From contig CAIIXF020000116.1 in NCBI GenBank assembly GCA_903813345.2, positions 1 to 27,000 of the forward strand: 27,000 bases of DNA. Direction: 5' to 3'. Shown piece after piece: positions 1 to 10,541 of the stretch; within the stretch, counting starts at the first letter, position 1; each line of letters starts with the position of its first letter. The notes under the pieces are model-generated. The model was not told the DNA's origin, did not search any database, and saw only the letters and a program-made list of their open reading frames with translations. The position numbers and the translations under genes were made by a program. This DNA is from Owenia fusiformis (taxonomy: Eukaryota; Annelida; Polychaeta; Sabellida; Oweniidae).

Positions 1-94
1 CCAGACATGAGAAGTAGAAGTTGACATATGTTGCATGGATTAAAGAAGAACAAGGTTGTACCAGGAACACAACACAGAGTTAATAGTACTAAGT

Positions 95-437
95 ACTGCT
101 GCAAGATGATACCAGACTGATGCGAGATAATACCATACTGCGGCGAGATAATACCAGACATCCTGTGAGATAATACTAGACTGCCTGGAGATAATACCAC
201 ACTGCTGCAAGATGATTCCAGACTGCCGCGAGATGATATCAGACTGCCGCGAGATGTTACCAGACTGCAATGAGATGATACCAGATTGCCGCGAGATGAT
301 TTGAACTTCCACGAGATAAGAACAGACTACTTTTAAGATAATACTATAATGCCATCAGATAATTTTAGACTGCCATGAAATGATACAAGGCTGCCGCGAG
401 ATTATACCAGACTGCCGCGAGATAATACCAGACTGTA
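95..437. repeat. Degenerate 21-bp tandem array (about 16 copies)
   Basis: A repeated unit close to GAGATAATACCAGACTGCCGC runs through this stretch with many substitutions and a few one-base indels. Well-preserved units lie around 205-290 and 395-437, and the most degraded ones around 300-365. Because 21 is a multiple of three, the minus strand stays open for about 90 codons with a seven-residue ISRQSGI-like period. That open frame is a by-product of the repeat, and nothing suggests it is translated. Confidence 0.9.
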
Positions 438-1317
438 GAAAGATAAATATATTATTTATACCTCATAATTTATTATTTTTTGCATAACTCTTGTGATGCC
501 GATACTTTAATCGAATCAATAAAAACTCCATTTAACCTTTATTAAAACATAAATTCATGTTTTCCAGATGGATGTGGACGTGGTGAGATCCAGAAATCTG
601 CAAACTGAAAGAATGTATTACCTATGGATAAGAGTTTCCCACGTCCTCAAGTCTGAGAAGATGTCTGAAGATTTAAATCATACTATCTAGAGAAGAATGA
701 AAAAAATATTTTCTATAATTTCTAAAAGGACAATTTCCCAAGGACTTTTAAAAGCGCAAAAAGCACTACAGTAAGATAGGGTTGATAATGATAAATCCAG
801 GGTCCATATCAAAACCTAGGTGCGAAGTGCGTATTAACAATTAAGACATTCTATAGTTTACAATTACTTTAGTTTGATTTTTTATCAGTAAAGTTGAGAA
901 TAGTTATAAAATTGAACATATTTCATCAACATCAGCCGATGTCAATTTTCTGCTTACAATAAAGAATGTATGCAATACAAAACCATATTATATATTTATT
1001 ATTCTGTTTTATTTTCAATTTTTGCTGATTGAAATGTTTTAAGATAAAACAATTGGTCTCTTCTTAATTAAGTAAACTCACTAAGTATAGTATAGAAATG
1101 AACACACAGAAATCATTTGAAATGTTATTGCCCTCTCCCAAATTATGATTGCCCCCAAATATTATCGGCGATTCTAGCTTAATTTGTACTCCCAATGTTT
1201 CTAAATATCTCATGAATATGTAATATTGTATTCAACTAATGTGAAAAATCCTAATAAATACATTTGAATACATGTACATGTATAACTAGATTTGTGAAAT
1301 TGAACAAGTTCAATTTA
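438..1317. other. Non-coding AT-rich stretch, nothing recognised
   Basis: No open frame of note, RNA gene or repeat family is recognisable here. The DNA is AT-rich with short homopolymer runs. A small inverted repeat, TTGAAC then GTTCAA, lies just before 1318 at the edge of the composite mobile block. Confidence 0.5.
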
Positions 1318-1354
1318 AGACTCCAGATTTATTTGACCTAGATTGATCAGTAAA

Positions 1355-1575
1355 GAGCTGAGTAAGTAACTGAGTAATTAGCTGAGTAAGTACCTTAGTA
1401 GTCGTTGAGTAAGTAGCTGAGTAAGTAACTGAGTAAAAAGCTGAGTAGGTAGCTGAGTAAGTAGCTGAGTAAGTACCTGAGTTAGTAGCTGAGTAAGTTG
1501 CTAAGTAAGAAATAACTAATTAAGTAGTTGAGTAAGTAGTCAAATAAGTAGCTGAGTAGGTAGAGAGGTAAAGTA
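1355..1575. repeat. 12-bp tandem array (GCTGAGTAAGTA)
   Basis: About 18 units close to GCTGAGTAAGTA follow one another, many diverged at one or two positions (for example ACTGAGTAATTA, GTTGAGTAAGTA). It sits just inside the 5' motif at 1318. It is one of three unrelated tandem arrays in the same composite block. Confidence 0.9.
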
Positions 1576-1702
1576 GGGTATGCAGGAATTTTTGAAAGTA
1601 TATTTGATCAATCTGCATCGTGAATACTGGCAAGTGCGAATTTCAAACTTCAAAATGGCGTAGAATCTAAACCGGGGGTCGGATTGCAATTTTGATTTCA
1701 GA

Positions 1703-1712
1703 TCCGGAATCC
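1703..1712. repeat. Left target-site duplication of the fold-back element
   Basis: TCCGGAATCC here and TCCGGATTCC at 5144-5153 match at 9 of 10 positions and directly flank the inverted ends GGGTGTCTAC / GTAGACACCC. The neighbouring satellite monomers contain the uninterrupted site as CAGATTCGGATTCCTGAG, so the empty site can be read within this window. Confidence 0.75.
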
Positions 1713-3441
1713 GGGTGTCTACAAAACTAAGACCTAAGACCTACAAAACTAAGACCCCCCACGTAATAAAACTAAGACCCTGTTATAAAACTAAGACCCC
1801 CCCACGTTATAAGACTAAGACCCTGTTATAAAACTAAGACCCCCCATGTAATAAAACTAAGACCCTGTTATAAAACTAAGACCCCCACGTTATAAAACTA
1901 AGACCCTGTTATAAAACTAAGACCGCCCACGTAATAAAACTAAGACCCCCCCACGTTATAAAACTAAGACCCTGTTATAAAACTAAGACCCCCCACGTTA
2001 TAAAACTAAGACCCTGTTATAAAACTAAGACCCCCCACGTTATAAAACTAAGACCCTGTTATAAAACTAAGACCCCCCGTGTAATAAAACTAAGACCCTG
2101 TTATAAAACTAAGACCCCCCACGTTATAAAACTAAGACCCTGTTATAAAACTAAGACCCCCCACGTAATAAAACTAGGACCCTGTTATAAAACTAAGACC
2201 CCCCACGTTATAAAACTAAGACCCTGTTATAAAACTAAGACCCCCCACGTAATAAAACTAAGACCCTGTTATAAAACTAAGACCCCTCACGTTATAAAAC
2301 TAAGACCCTGTTATAAAACTAAGACCCCCCAAGTAATAAAACTAAGACCCTGTTATAAAACTAAGACCCCCCACGTCATAAAACTAAGACCCCGTTATAA
2401 AACTAAGACCCCCCACGTTATAAAACTAAGACCCTGTTATAAAACTAAGACCCCCCACGTAATAAAACTAAGACCCTGTTATAAAACTAAGACCCCCCAC
2501 GTTATAAAACTAAGACCCTGTTATAAAACTAAGACCCCCCACGTAATAAAACTAAGACCCTGTTATAAAACTAAGACCCCTCACGTAATAAAACTAAGAC
2601 CCTGTTATAAAACTAAGACCCCCCACGTAATAAAACTAAGACCCTGTTATAAAACTAAGACCCCCACGTAATAAAACTAAGACCCTGTTATAAAACTAAG
2701 ACCCCCCACGTTATAAAACTAAGACCCTGTTATAAAACTAAGACCCTCCACGTAATAAAACTAAGACCCTCCACGTAATAAAACTAAGACCCTGTTATAA
2801 AACTAAGACCCCCCACGTTATAAAACTAAGACCCCCCACGTAATAAAACTAAGACCCTGTTATAAAACTAAGACCCCCCACGTTATAAAACTAAGACCCT
2901 GTTATAAAACTAAGACCCCCACGTTATAAAACTAAGACCCTGTTATAAAACTAAGACCCCCCACGTAATAAAACTAAGACCCTGTTATAATACTAAGACC
3001 CCCCACGTAATAAAACTAAGACCCTGTTATAAAACTAAGACCCCCCACGTTATAAAACTAAGACCCTGTTATAAAACTAAGACCCTCCACGTAATAAAAC
3101 TAAGACCCTCCACGTAATAAAACTAAGACCCTGTTATAAAACTAAGACCCCCCACGTTATAAAACTAAGACCCTGTTATAAAACTAAGACCCCCCACGTA
3201 ATAAAACTAAGACCCTGTTATAAAACTAAGACCCCCCACGTTATAAAACTAAGACCCTGTTATAAAACTAAGACCCCCCACGTAATAAAACTAAGACCCT
3301 GTTATAAAACTAAGACCCCCACGTTATAAAACTAAGACACTGTTACAAAACTAAGACCCCCACGTAATAAAACTAAGACACTGTTACAAATCTAAGACCC
3401 CCACGTAATAAAACTAAGACCCTGTTATAAAACTAAGACCC
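1713..3441 (+). repeat. Left terminal repeat: 42-bp composite satellite (19 + 23 bp)
   Basis: Two related subunits alternate: a 19-mer ending CCCTGTT and a 23-mer ending CCCCCCACGTT or CCCCCCACGTA, both beginning ATAAAACTAAGA. About 40 composite units are present. Variation is mainly in the C-run (4-7), in ACGTT versus ACGTA, and in occasional loss of one subunit (for example near 2750 and 2825, where two 23-mers are adjacent). Several stretches alternate ACGTT and ACGTA, hinting at an 84-bp higher-order unit. Units near the centre (3335-3395) are the most diverged (GACACTGTTAC). Confidence 0.95.
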
Positions 3442-4072
3442 CCCCAGAATATTTTGAATTTTTCAGAAAATGTGTCCAACATATTGCTCTAAATGATAGG
3501 AGCTTTGAAATTTTGATTAAATTTCTAGAAATAGTCTAGAGAAAAAATGAAAAAAAATGAAAAAAATGATTTGAAAAGAGGTCTTTTTTCCTTTTTCTGA
3601 CCACAATTTTTGTTTCAGACAATTTTTCTTATTTTCAAAGCTCCTATCATTTGAAGCAATATATTGGGCATATTTTCTGAAAAAATCAAAATATTATGTT
3701 CAGTGACCTTACCGATACCCTTACTTTTAACTTTTTTTAGTCACATTTTCAGAGGGCTGAAAAACCATTTCAGCATGGTTAGGGTCATTTTGACATGACC
3801 ATTGTGATCCTGGTCATGTAAATGATAAATGGGAGTAGTAAAAATGACTGAAGATCAAAGCAGAACTCTGCTATCTTAGTTCAAAAAATCTAAAATCACA
3901 TGGTTTTTTCATTTCCTGTTTGGTGTAAATTTCGAATAACTTCTCCAAGACCTTAAGCTTATCTTTATATCTATATCTATAAGACTATCTTTTGTAGAAT
4001 CTGTATGTTACTGGGGAACACATGTGCCAGAGGCAAGGCTACCTCGCGAGCAGAGCAAGGCACGGTGATTGA
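3442..4072. other. Central loop of the fold-back element
   Basis: This single-copy centre separates the two opposed satellite arms. It contains a nested inverted repeat: 3448-3510 pairs with 3633-3695 at 57 of 63 positions by hand alignment. The remainder (about 3700-4072) has no long open frame. It includes a GC-richer tail, GCTACCTCGCGAGCAGAGC, just before the right array. No transposase signature is visible, so the element is non-autonomous. Confidence 0.8.
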
Positions 4073-5143
4073 TTCTTAGTTTTATAACAGGGTCTTAGTT
4101 TTATAACAGGGTCTTAGTTTTACAACTTTGGGGGGTCTTAGTTTTATAACAGGGTCTTAGTTTTATAACGTGGGGGGTCTTAGTTTTATAACAGGGTCTT
4201 AGTTTTATTACGTGGGGGGTCTTAGTTTTATAACAGGGTCTTAGTTTTATAACATGGGGGGTCTTAGTTTTATAACAGGGTCTTAGTTTTATTACGTGGA
4301 GGGTCTTAGTTTTATAACAGGGTCTTAGTTTTATTACGTGGGGGGTCTTAGTTTTATAACAGGGTCTTAGTTTTATTACGTGGGGGGTCTTAGTTTTATA
4401 ACAGGGTCTTAGTTTTATAACGTGGGGGATCTTAGTTTTATAACGTGGGGGTCTTAGTTTTATAACAGGGTCTTAGTTTTATTACGTGGGGGGTCTTAGT
4501 TTTATAACAGGGTCTTAGTTTTATAACGTGGGGGTCTTAGTTTTATAACAGGGTCTTAGTTTTATTACGTGGAGGGTCTTAGTTTTATAACAGGGTCTTA
4601 GTTTTATTACGTGGGGGGTCTTAGTTTTATAACAGGGTCTTAGTTTTATTACGTGGGGGGTCTTAGTTTTATAACAGGGTCTTAGTTTTATAACGTGGGG
4701 GGTCTTAGTTTTATAACAGGGTCTTAGTTTTATTACGTGGAGGGTCTTAGTTTTATTACGTGGAGGGTCTTAGTTTTATAACAGGGTCTTAGTTTTATAA
4801 CGTGGGGGGTCTTAGTTTTATAACAGGGTCTTAGTTTTATTACGTGGGGGGTCTTAGTATTATAACAGGGTCTTAGTTTTATAACGTAGGGGGTCTTAGT
4901 TTTATAACAGGGTCTTAGTTTTATTACGTGTGGGGTCTTAGTTTTATAACAGGGTCTTAGTTTTATTACGTGGAGGGTCTTAGTTTTATAACAGGGTCTT
5001 AGTTTTATTACGTGGGGGGTCTTAGTTTTATAACAGGGTCTTAGTTTTATAACGTGGGGGTCTTAGTTTTATAACAGGGTCTTAGTTTTATTACGTGGGG
5101 GTCTTAGTTTTGTAGGTCTTAGGTCTTAGTTTTGTAGACACCC
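4073..5143 (-). repeat. Right terminal repeat: the same satellite, inverted
   Basis: This is the reverse complement of the left arm's composite satellite (CTTAGTTTTATAACAGGGT alternating with the GTGGGGGGT form), about 25 composite units long. It is about 0.65 kb shorter than the left arm. Its innermost units are atypical: two 19-mers in a row at 4073-4112, then TTTTACAACTTTGGGGGG. The outer end matches the left end, apart from one base in a C-run, for the first 80 bases or so. Confidence 0.95.
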
Positions 5144-5153
5144 TCCGGATTCC
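5144..5153. repeat. Right target-site duplication of the fold-back element
   Basis: TCCGGATTCC follows the inverted end GTAGACACCC and pairs with 1703-1712. It continues directly into satellite monomer sequence (CTGAGGAAATTCTACCC), showing that the insertion split a monomer. Confidence 0.75.
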
Positions 5154-7330
5154 TGAGGAAATTCTACCCCTAATTCATAACTCATACTTTAAAATTGGGG
5201 AACTTTTTATTTTGACCTACATTTCGGACACCATATCTCAAAAGTGGGTCAAAAAACTTATTGACGACAAAATGTTAACATTATTAGCACACTCTTTGCT
5301 ACAAGTATACAAAATTTCGGAGAATATCATTGAAGTGTAGTGTCAGAATCGCAAAATAAAAAAAAACTATGAATTTGACCTAGATTTTGAACTAGGTATT
5401 TTGGTGTCCAAACTTTGAAGGAAAGCAGCTTTTGAGGTCCCCTTCTTCCATGGGCTTTCATTATGTTTAGCTGTACTCATTCTATATCTCGTATTTTTAT
5501 ACTTAAAAAAATTATTCGGTCCCATTGATTTAACATTGGGCACCAAATTTAGCGATTTTTGAGATTTCAAAACGCCATAACTTCAGAACAAGTAGTCGGA
5601 TCGAAATTTGGTTTGCAGATCTAGATTTCTGAGAAAATTCTACCCTTAATTCATAACTCATACGTTAAATTTGGAAAACTTTTAACTTTGGCCTACTTTT
5701 CGGACACCATATCTCAAAAGTGGGTCAAAATACTTTCTGACGGCAAAACGCTAACACTATAAGCATACTCTTTGCTACCTGTATACAAAATTTTAAAGCA
5801 AATCATTTAAATATAGTGTCAGAATCGCAAAAATAAGGGAAAACTATAAATTTGACCTAGATTTTGACCTAGGCATTTTGGTGTCCAAATTTTGGAGCTA
5901 AGTAGCCTTCGAGGTCCCCTTCTTTAATAGGCTTTCATTATATTAAGCTGTACTCAGTCTATATCTCGTATTTTACACTTCAAAAAATATTTTTTCTCAT
6001 TGACATAACATGGGGCAGCAAATTGAGCGATTTTTGAGCTTTCAAAACACCATAACTTCCGAACAGGAGGTCGAATCAAAATTTGATTTGCAGATTCGGA
6101 TTCCTGATAAAATTCTACCCCTTATTCATAGCTCATACGTTACATTTGAAGATTTTTTTATTTTGACCTACTTTTGGGACACCATATCTCAAAAGTGGGT
6201 CAAAATACTTTTTGACGGCAAAAGGCTAACACTATTAGCACACTCTTGGCTACATGTATACACAATTTCGAAGAATATAATTAAAGTGTAGTGTCAGAAT
6301 CGCAAAAATAAGGAAAAGCTTTGAATTTGACCTAGATTTTGACCTAGGCATTTTGTTGTCCAAATTTTCAAAATTAGAAGGTTTTGAGGTCCCCTTCTTT
6401 TATGGGCTTCCATTATGTTTAGCTGTACTTAGTCTATATCTCGTATTTTACACTTCAAAAAAATATTTTTTCCCATTGACATAACATGGGGCACCAAATT
6501 TAGCGATTTTTGAGCTTTCAAAACTCTGTAACTTCCGAACCGGAAGTCGGATCGAAATTTGGTTTGCAGATTTGGATTCCAGAGAAAATTCTATCCTTAA
6601 TTCATAGCTCATACGTTAAATTTGGAAACTTTTTATTTTGACCTACTTTTCGGACACGCCATAACTTCCAAACCGGAAGTCGGATCGAAATTTGGTTTGC
6701 AGATTTGGATTCCTGAGAAAATTCTACACTTAATTCATAACTCAAAGGTCAAATTTTGAGAATTTTTTATTTTGACCTACTTTTCGGACACCATATCTCA
6801 AAAATGGGGCAAAATACTTTCTGACGGCAAAAGGCTAACACTATTAGCAGACTCTTAGCTACATGTATACAAAATTTCGAAGAATATAATTAATCTGTTG
6901 TGTCAGAATCGCAAAAATAAGGAAAAACTTTGAATTTGACCTAGATTTTGACCTAGGCATTTTGGTGTCCAAATTTTGAAGCTAGATGGCTTATGAGGTC
7001 CCCTTCTTTTAAAAGCTTTCATTATATTTAGCTGAACTCAGTCTATATTTCGTATTTTTCACTTCAAAAAAATGTTTTTTCCCATTGACTTAACATGGGC
7101 ACCAAATTTAGCGATTTTTGAGCTTTCAAAACGCCATAACTTCCGAACGGGAAGTCGGATCAAAATTTGGTTTGCAGATTCGGATTCCTGAGAAAATTCT
7201 ACCCTTATTTCATAGCTCATATGTTAAATTTGGAGAACTTTTTGGTTTTGACCTACTTTCAGGACGCCATATCTCAAAATCGCTAAGAGTAATCAAAAAA
7301 CGGATGGCACACTCTCGATTTGTTTTTTTC
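5144..7330 (+). repeat. Tandem satellite of about 475 bp, four to five copies
   Basis: The landmark GCGATTTTTGAG occurs at 5552, 6027, 6503 and 7111, giving spacings of 475, 476 and 608 bp. The long interval contains an extra 133-bp partial copy: the acceptor-like text ACTTCCGAACC at 6531 returns at 6664. A further half-monomer before 5552 is the right half of the copy split by the fold-back insertion, whose left half lies at about 1640-1712. Monomers contain TTTGACCTAGATTTTGACC and GGACACCATATCTCAAAA. The short plus-strand open frames (93 codons at 6010, 71 codons at 7118) are monomer sequence. Confidence 0.9.
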
Positions 7331-7559
7331 TAAGCTACATGTAGAAACTAAGATGAAGTAGTTACGACAAACAACAACGAAGATAATTGACAGAATGTTG
7401 ATTTGACCTTGATTTGACCTTGTTCTTGACCCTTGACCTAGATAAAAATTTGACCTAATTTCCCATCATCCCAGGTACTGCCCCTAGTTGATCATGTAAG
7501 CAGCTTAAAGTAAATTCTTTTAGTTGGTGAGAAATCTGGGAAGGAGGAAGATTCTGAAA

Positions 7560-7587
7560 GAATAATAATAATAATAATAATAATAAA
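7560..7587. repeat. AAT microsatellite
   Basis: About nine AAT units lie 20 bp before the terminal hairpin of the composite block. Microsatellites in this position are usual in bivalve pearl/HINE elements. Confidence 0.95.
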
Positions 7588-7606
7588 GAAAACTGACGAA
7601 AGCAAT

Positions 7607-7631
7607 AGACTCCAGATTTTATCTGGAGTCT
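7607..7631. other. Perfect 11-bp hairpin, putative 3' end of a Helentron-like element
   Basis: AGACTCCAGAT, loop TTT, ATCTGGAGTCT. The second arm is the reverse complement of the 5' motif at 1318-1328, as expected for Helentron-like termini. Confidence 0.8.
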
Positions 7632-8953
7632 AATAATCCGTTGTTAACCAGTGTCGGTACCGTGTTAATACAGTTGAATCCAACCGAATACGTCTTTATC
7701 ATGCTTATGTAATCATGATTATAATTGCGGAATGCATTTATACCAGTTCATTAAGTTTTAGATATACTACCGAATACATACGAATGCAAATAATATGGAG
7801 CCCGAATACATTCGTATATAAGTGAATCCAAACAATATAAGATATGAATACAAATGAATATCATGAGTTGTATTCGGTTGTATAAAAAGAGTCCATATCG
7901 GCGAGAATACGACACTTATTCAATGGATTCAATTGGCAGTATTCAAAGGTATTAAAGCATATAAAGTTGTATTCATTTAGAATATATAACAAATACTCAT
8001 ATTTAGTCGAAATCATACCTGTTTCATGCAGTGGTAGTAGTAATTTCGGCATTTTCGAACTACTTGTTTACGCCCGATTGGGCATGGTTTTTAACGAGTT
8101 GTTTAGCAATGAAGATGTTACTTTAATAAAATAAAAATAGTATGCCTATAATAATTAGTACCTCCTCTTTCTAATGGTGTATTTTTCAACTGCCCAAAAC
8201 CACGGGAAATGGGTATAAAATGCGTTGGAAAAGGGGCTACTTTTAACATTTTTGAACTTCGACTTTGTCTGATTAATGCATATAATAATTTATTTTTATC
8301 ATTCATTGAAGTAATATGTCTTATTGTTCATTGTTTCCACTATGGGCGCATTTAAAACGGCGCCATATTTTACGGCACAATTTCCGCTGGCCTGCAAATC
8401 TTTTTTAGCGTGTCATTCCAATCGGAATGATGATTATATGTATAAATTCCGTATTTTTAGAATAGACAAGAGTGTAATTTTTTCCTCTTTCAGTTGAAAT
8501 ATTCTCATTTATGATATGGAATAGTTCACACCTCATGTACTATGGTACTAAACATGTAATATGGACATTAAACTCACGAACGCGTACTGTGCTCCAATTT
8601 TGACTGATTTATGTAAATCCGAGAGAATCGTCTTAGCTTCTTTTGCGCGCTGTAAATGAATTTTTATACTAGTCTACATAATATTTTTCTTAATTGTTTC
8701 TCATTGAATTCGAAGTCATATAATAGAAACAAAATCGTATTTCAAATATTTTCCAGCTGTACACCAAACACCCACCAAATTAGATCATTATGTAAATGTT
8801 TGGGAGGAAAAAGAACAGTACTCTATGGCTCAAATGACATTTAGATAACTTAGGCTGTCATGATGTATGTCCATTTTTGTGATATATTTGTCATGATCAC
8901 TCTGTAATGAACTCAATAAGGAACTAGAAAATGGCAACTCCACGGAGTAGCAA
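7632..8953. other. Non-coding stretch, no gene recognised
   Basis: GAATAC/GTATTC words are frequent between 7680 and 7990, and an 11-bp inverted pair, CAACCGAATAC (7681-7691) and GTATTCGGTTG (7870-7880), suggests an old palindromic repeat. Minus-strand open frames of 62-63 codons at 7861-8052 and 8118-8306 have no recognisable motif. 8640-8953 is plain AT-rich DNA. Confidence 0.4.
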
Positions 8954-9780
8954 ATCCCAACGAACACTATATAAATCATCAATCTGTACAGTCACAAAGT
9001 AATATTTACCATCTACTCTAGATCTTACCTTCAATAAATATATTAAATCATTGTAGCATCATGCAAATCTAAGAAATGGCGAATTTCTGCTCTAGTCAGC
9101 CATTTTGAATTTTCAAAGACGTAAATCAGAAAAACAATGCCATAATTGTGATCTACTCTGAAATACCTTCAATTTGCATAAATATAGCCATACTTTTAAG
9201 AGATCAGAAAATAATTGCGAAATCCCGCATTAGGCGGCCATTTTGAATTTTTTGAGGCCCGAATCAGAAAAGCGCTACAATATTTGCAATCTACTCTAAA
9301 TTGCCTTTCATTTGAGTATTATAAAGCTATACTTCAAAAACATCTCAAAATGAACGCAAATTCCTGTTTTCTCAACCCCCCCCCCATTTACTGTTTACGG
9401 CCCCTGGGGGTCAGGGTGAAAAACTCGGGATATATATGTAAAATAGACAGATGTTGTTAATATACTACCAAAATTTCAAATAATAATATTTATTATTTTG
9501 GTTTAAAAGGAAAAACATAAGACTTTTGTGAAAAATTTTCGGCATTTTCAAACTGGCGGCCATCTTGAAAAAAATGCGTAAAACTATTCACCAATATACA
9601 GCTTTCCACCAAATATGAAGAAAAACTGTTGACTAGTATTCGAGTTATCTTCCGGACAGACGGACGAATTCAAGTTCCAACATGAATACTAGGATAAGTT
9701 CTCTTGGCCTCCAGTGTGACTGACGGACAGAAGGACGGACGGCTTCACTATATCCCTACAGAACTTCGTTCGTTGGGATA
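8954..9780 (+). mobile_element. Helentron-like (pearl/HINE) element, copy A
   Basis: The 5' motif ATCCCAACGAAC (8954-8965) is the exact reverse complement of GTTCGTTGGGAT (9768-9779) at the 3' end. That 3' motif lies in an imperfect hairpin, TATCCC...GAAC TTC GTTC...GGGATA, at 9751-9780. Inside are three copies of a roughly 140-bp core, marked by ATCTACTCT at 9011, 9151 and 9289 and by CCATTTTGAATTTT. A 3' region follows with GCGGCCATCTTGAAAAAAAT and a degenerate GACGGACGG tract (9655-9743). No protein is encoded. The plan (5' motif, tandem core, ACGG-type tract, hairpin) matches bivalve pearl-type elements. Confidence 0.6.
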
Positions 9781-10440
9781 ATAAAGATACAATAAGTATA
9801 GTAACATATACGTATTTACATTGCTTTATTTCTTTTGGTGTAGGTCATACTGATATAGGCCTAGGCCTACAAAATACAACTTAATTGCAATACAATTGGA
9901 AATATGTCACAACTACTTACCTCTATGATTATAGCATTTAAAGCATTAATACAGAGTGAAATTTAAAACATGATATCATGTTGTGTTGCATAAATCATTA
10001 ATTCAGGATCGGCAAGCAAAGAACAGGTCCATTTAACAGACTATTGGTCCACTTAGACTTTTTCTGAAAAACTCATTCTTCCATTTACTTTCAAAACTGA
10101 TTGCAAATTGTAGATAAACCTTTCTTCTTGAGATCTGCAATTTCAAAAAGTGGCATAAGTTCTCTGTTTCTTTGAAAAATTGGCAGTAAGAACCCCTATC
10201 ACAAGACTGTCTGAATATAGGTACACATAATGTTTACCATCAAAATAATATCAAAACTTATCATTATATAGAATTTAATATATGGAACATATGGCATACA
10301 AGTATTCGGAGAAGAAAATTGACAAAATCTAGCGATGTTTGTAGTTTACCTATGCAAATCTAGAAAACATTGTCATTTTAAGTTCACTTTGTTATCAAGT
10401 TTTAGCATAGTGCTCATTTCCTTTCATTGAAAAGTTAACC
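9781..10440. other. Non-coding stretch with a 14-bp palindrome
   Basis: No gene is seen. TAGGCCTAGGCCTA at 9856-9869 is a perfect 14-bp palindrome. The rest is AT-rich without recognisable repeats. Confidence 0.4.
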
Positions 10441-10541
10441 GTCAGCCCACACTCCCACAAAAAATATATTGAGACTGTATAATGCAGAGACTGTAAAGTA
10501 GCTTCTCTGCAAATATAATTTTTGTGGGAGTTTGGGCTCAC
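10441..10541. repeat. Imperfect long hairpin (about 100 bp)
   Basis: The arms 10441-10470 and 10511-10541 pair with a few mismatches (core CTCCCACAAAAA against TTTTTGTGGGAG). An inner perfect 7-bp pair, GCAGAGA (10484-10490) and TCTCTGC (10504-10510), continues the stem after a 13-base bulge on the 5' side. It could be a palindromic transposon remnant or a foldback transcript. The sequence does not decide between them. Confidence 0.6.

Larger units (their letters stand above)
1713..5143. mobile_element. Fold-back DNA transposon with satellite terminal inverted repeats (non-autonomous)
   Basis: The element begins GGGTGTCTACAAAACTAAG and ends with the exact reverse complement. The first 43 bases of the two ends match perfectly, including the doublet CTAAGACCTAAGACC. 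Each terminal repeat then becomes a long array of the same composite satellite in opposite orientation: about 1.73 kb on the left (to about 3441) and 1.07 kb on the right (from about 4073). A 0.63-kb centre without coding potential separates them. A 10-bp duplication with one mismatch flanks the element. Long inverted repeats made of tandem subrepeats define Foldback-type elements (Drosophila FB, sea-urchin TU). A duplication of 9-10 bp would fit FB or Mutator-like families, but without a transposase the superfamily is open. Confidence 0.8.
1318..7631. mobile_element. Putative Helentron-like (HINE) element carrying satellites, with a nested insertion
   Basis: The motif AGACTCCAGAT occurs at 1318-1328. 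Its exact reverse complement, ATCTGGAGTCT, ends the block at 7621-7631, where it is the second arm of a perfect 11-bp hairpin with loop TTT (7607-7631). Between them lie a 12-bp array (1355-1575), a roughly 475-bp satellite (remnant about 1640-1712, then 5144-7330) and an AAT microsatellite (7560-7587) just before the hairpin. A 5' motif complementary to a 3' hairpin, with tandem cores and a microsatellite, is the plan known for Helentron-like non-autonomous elements, including bivalve pearl elements. No Rep/helicase coding is present. The end points rest on the 11-bp match, and I found no clear T/T insertion junction. Confidence 0.45.

Noticed and set aside
40-312. 90-codon minus-strand open frame with an ISRQSGI period
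   Set aside because: It is a direct by-product of the 21-bp tandem repeat (seven codons per unit), with no sign of real coding.
1713-5143. CRISPR-like or telomere-like array
   Set aside because: There are no unique spacers between repeats. The units are contiguous satellite subunits, and the two arms are inverted copies ending in transposon-like termini with duplications.
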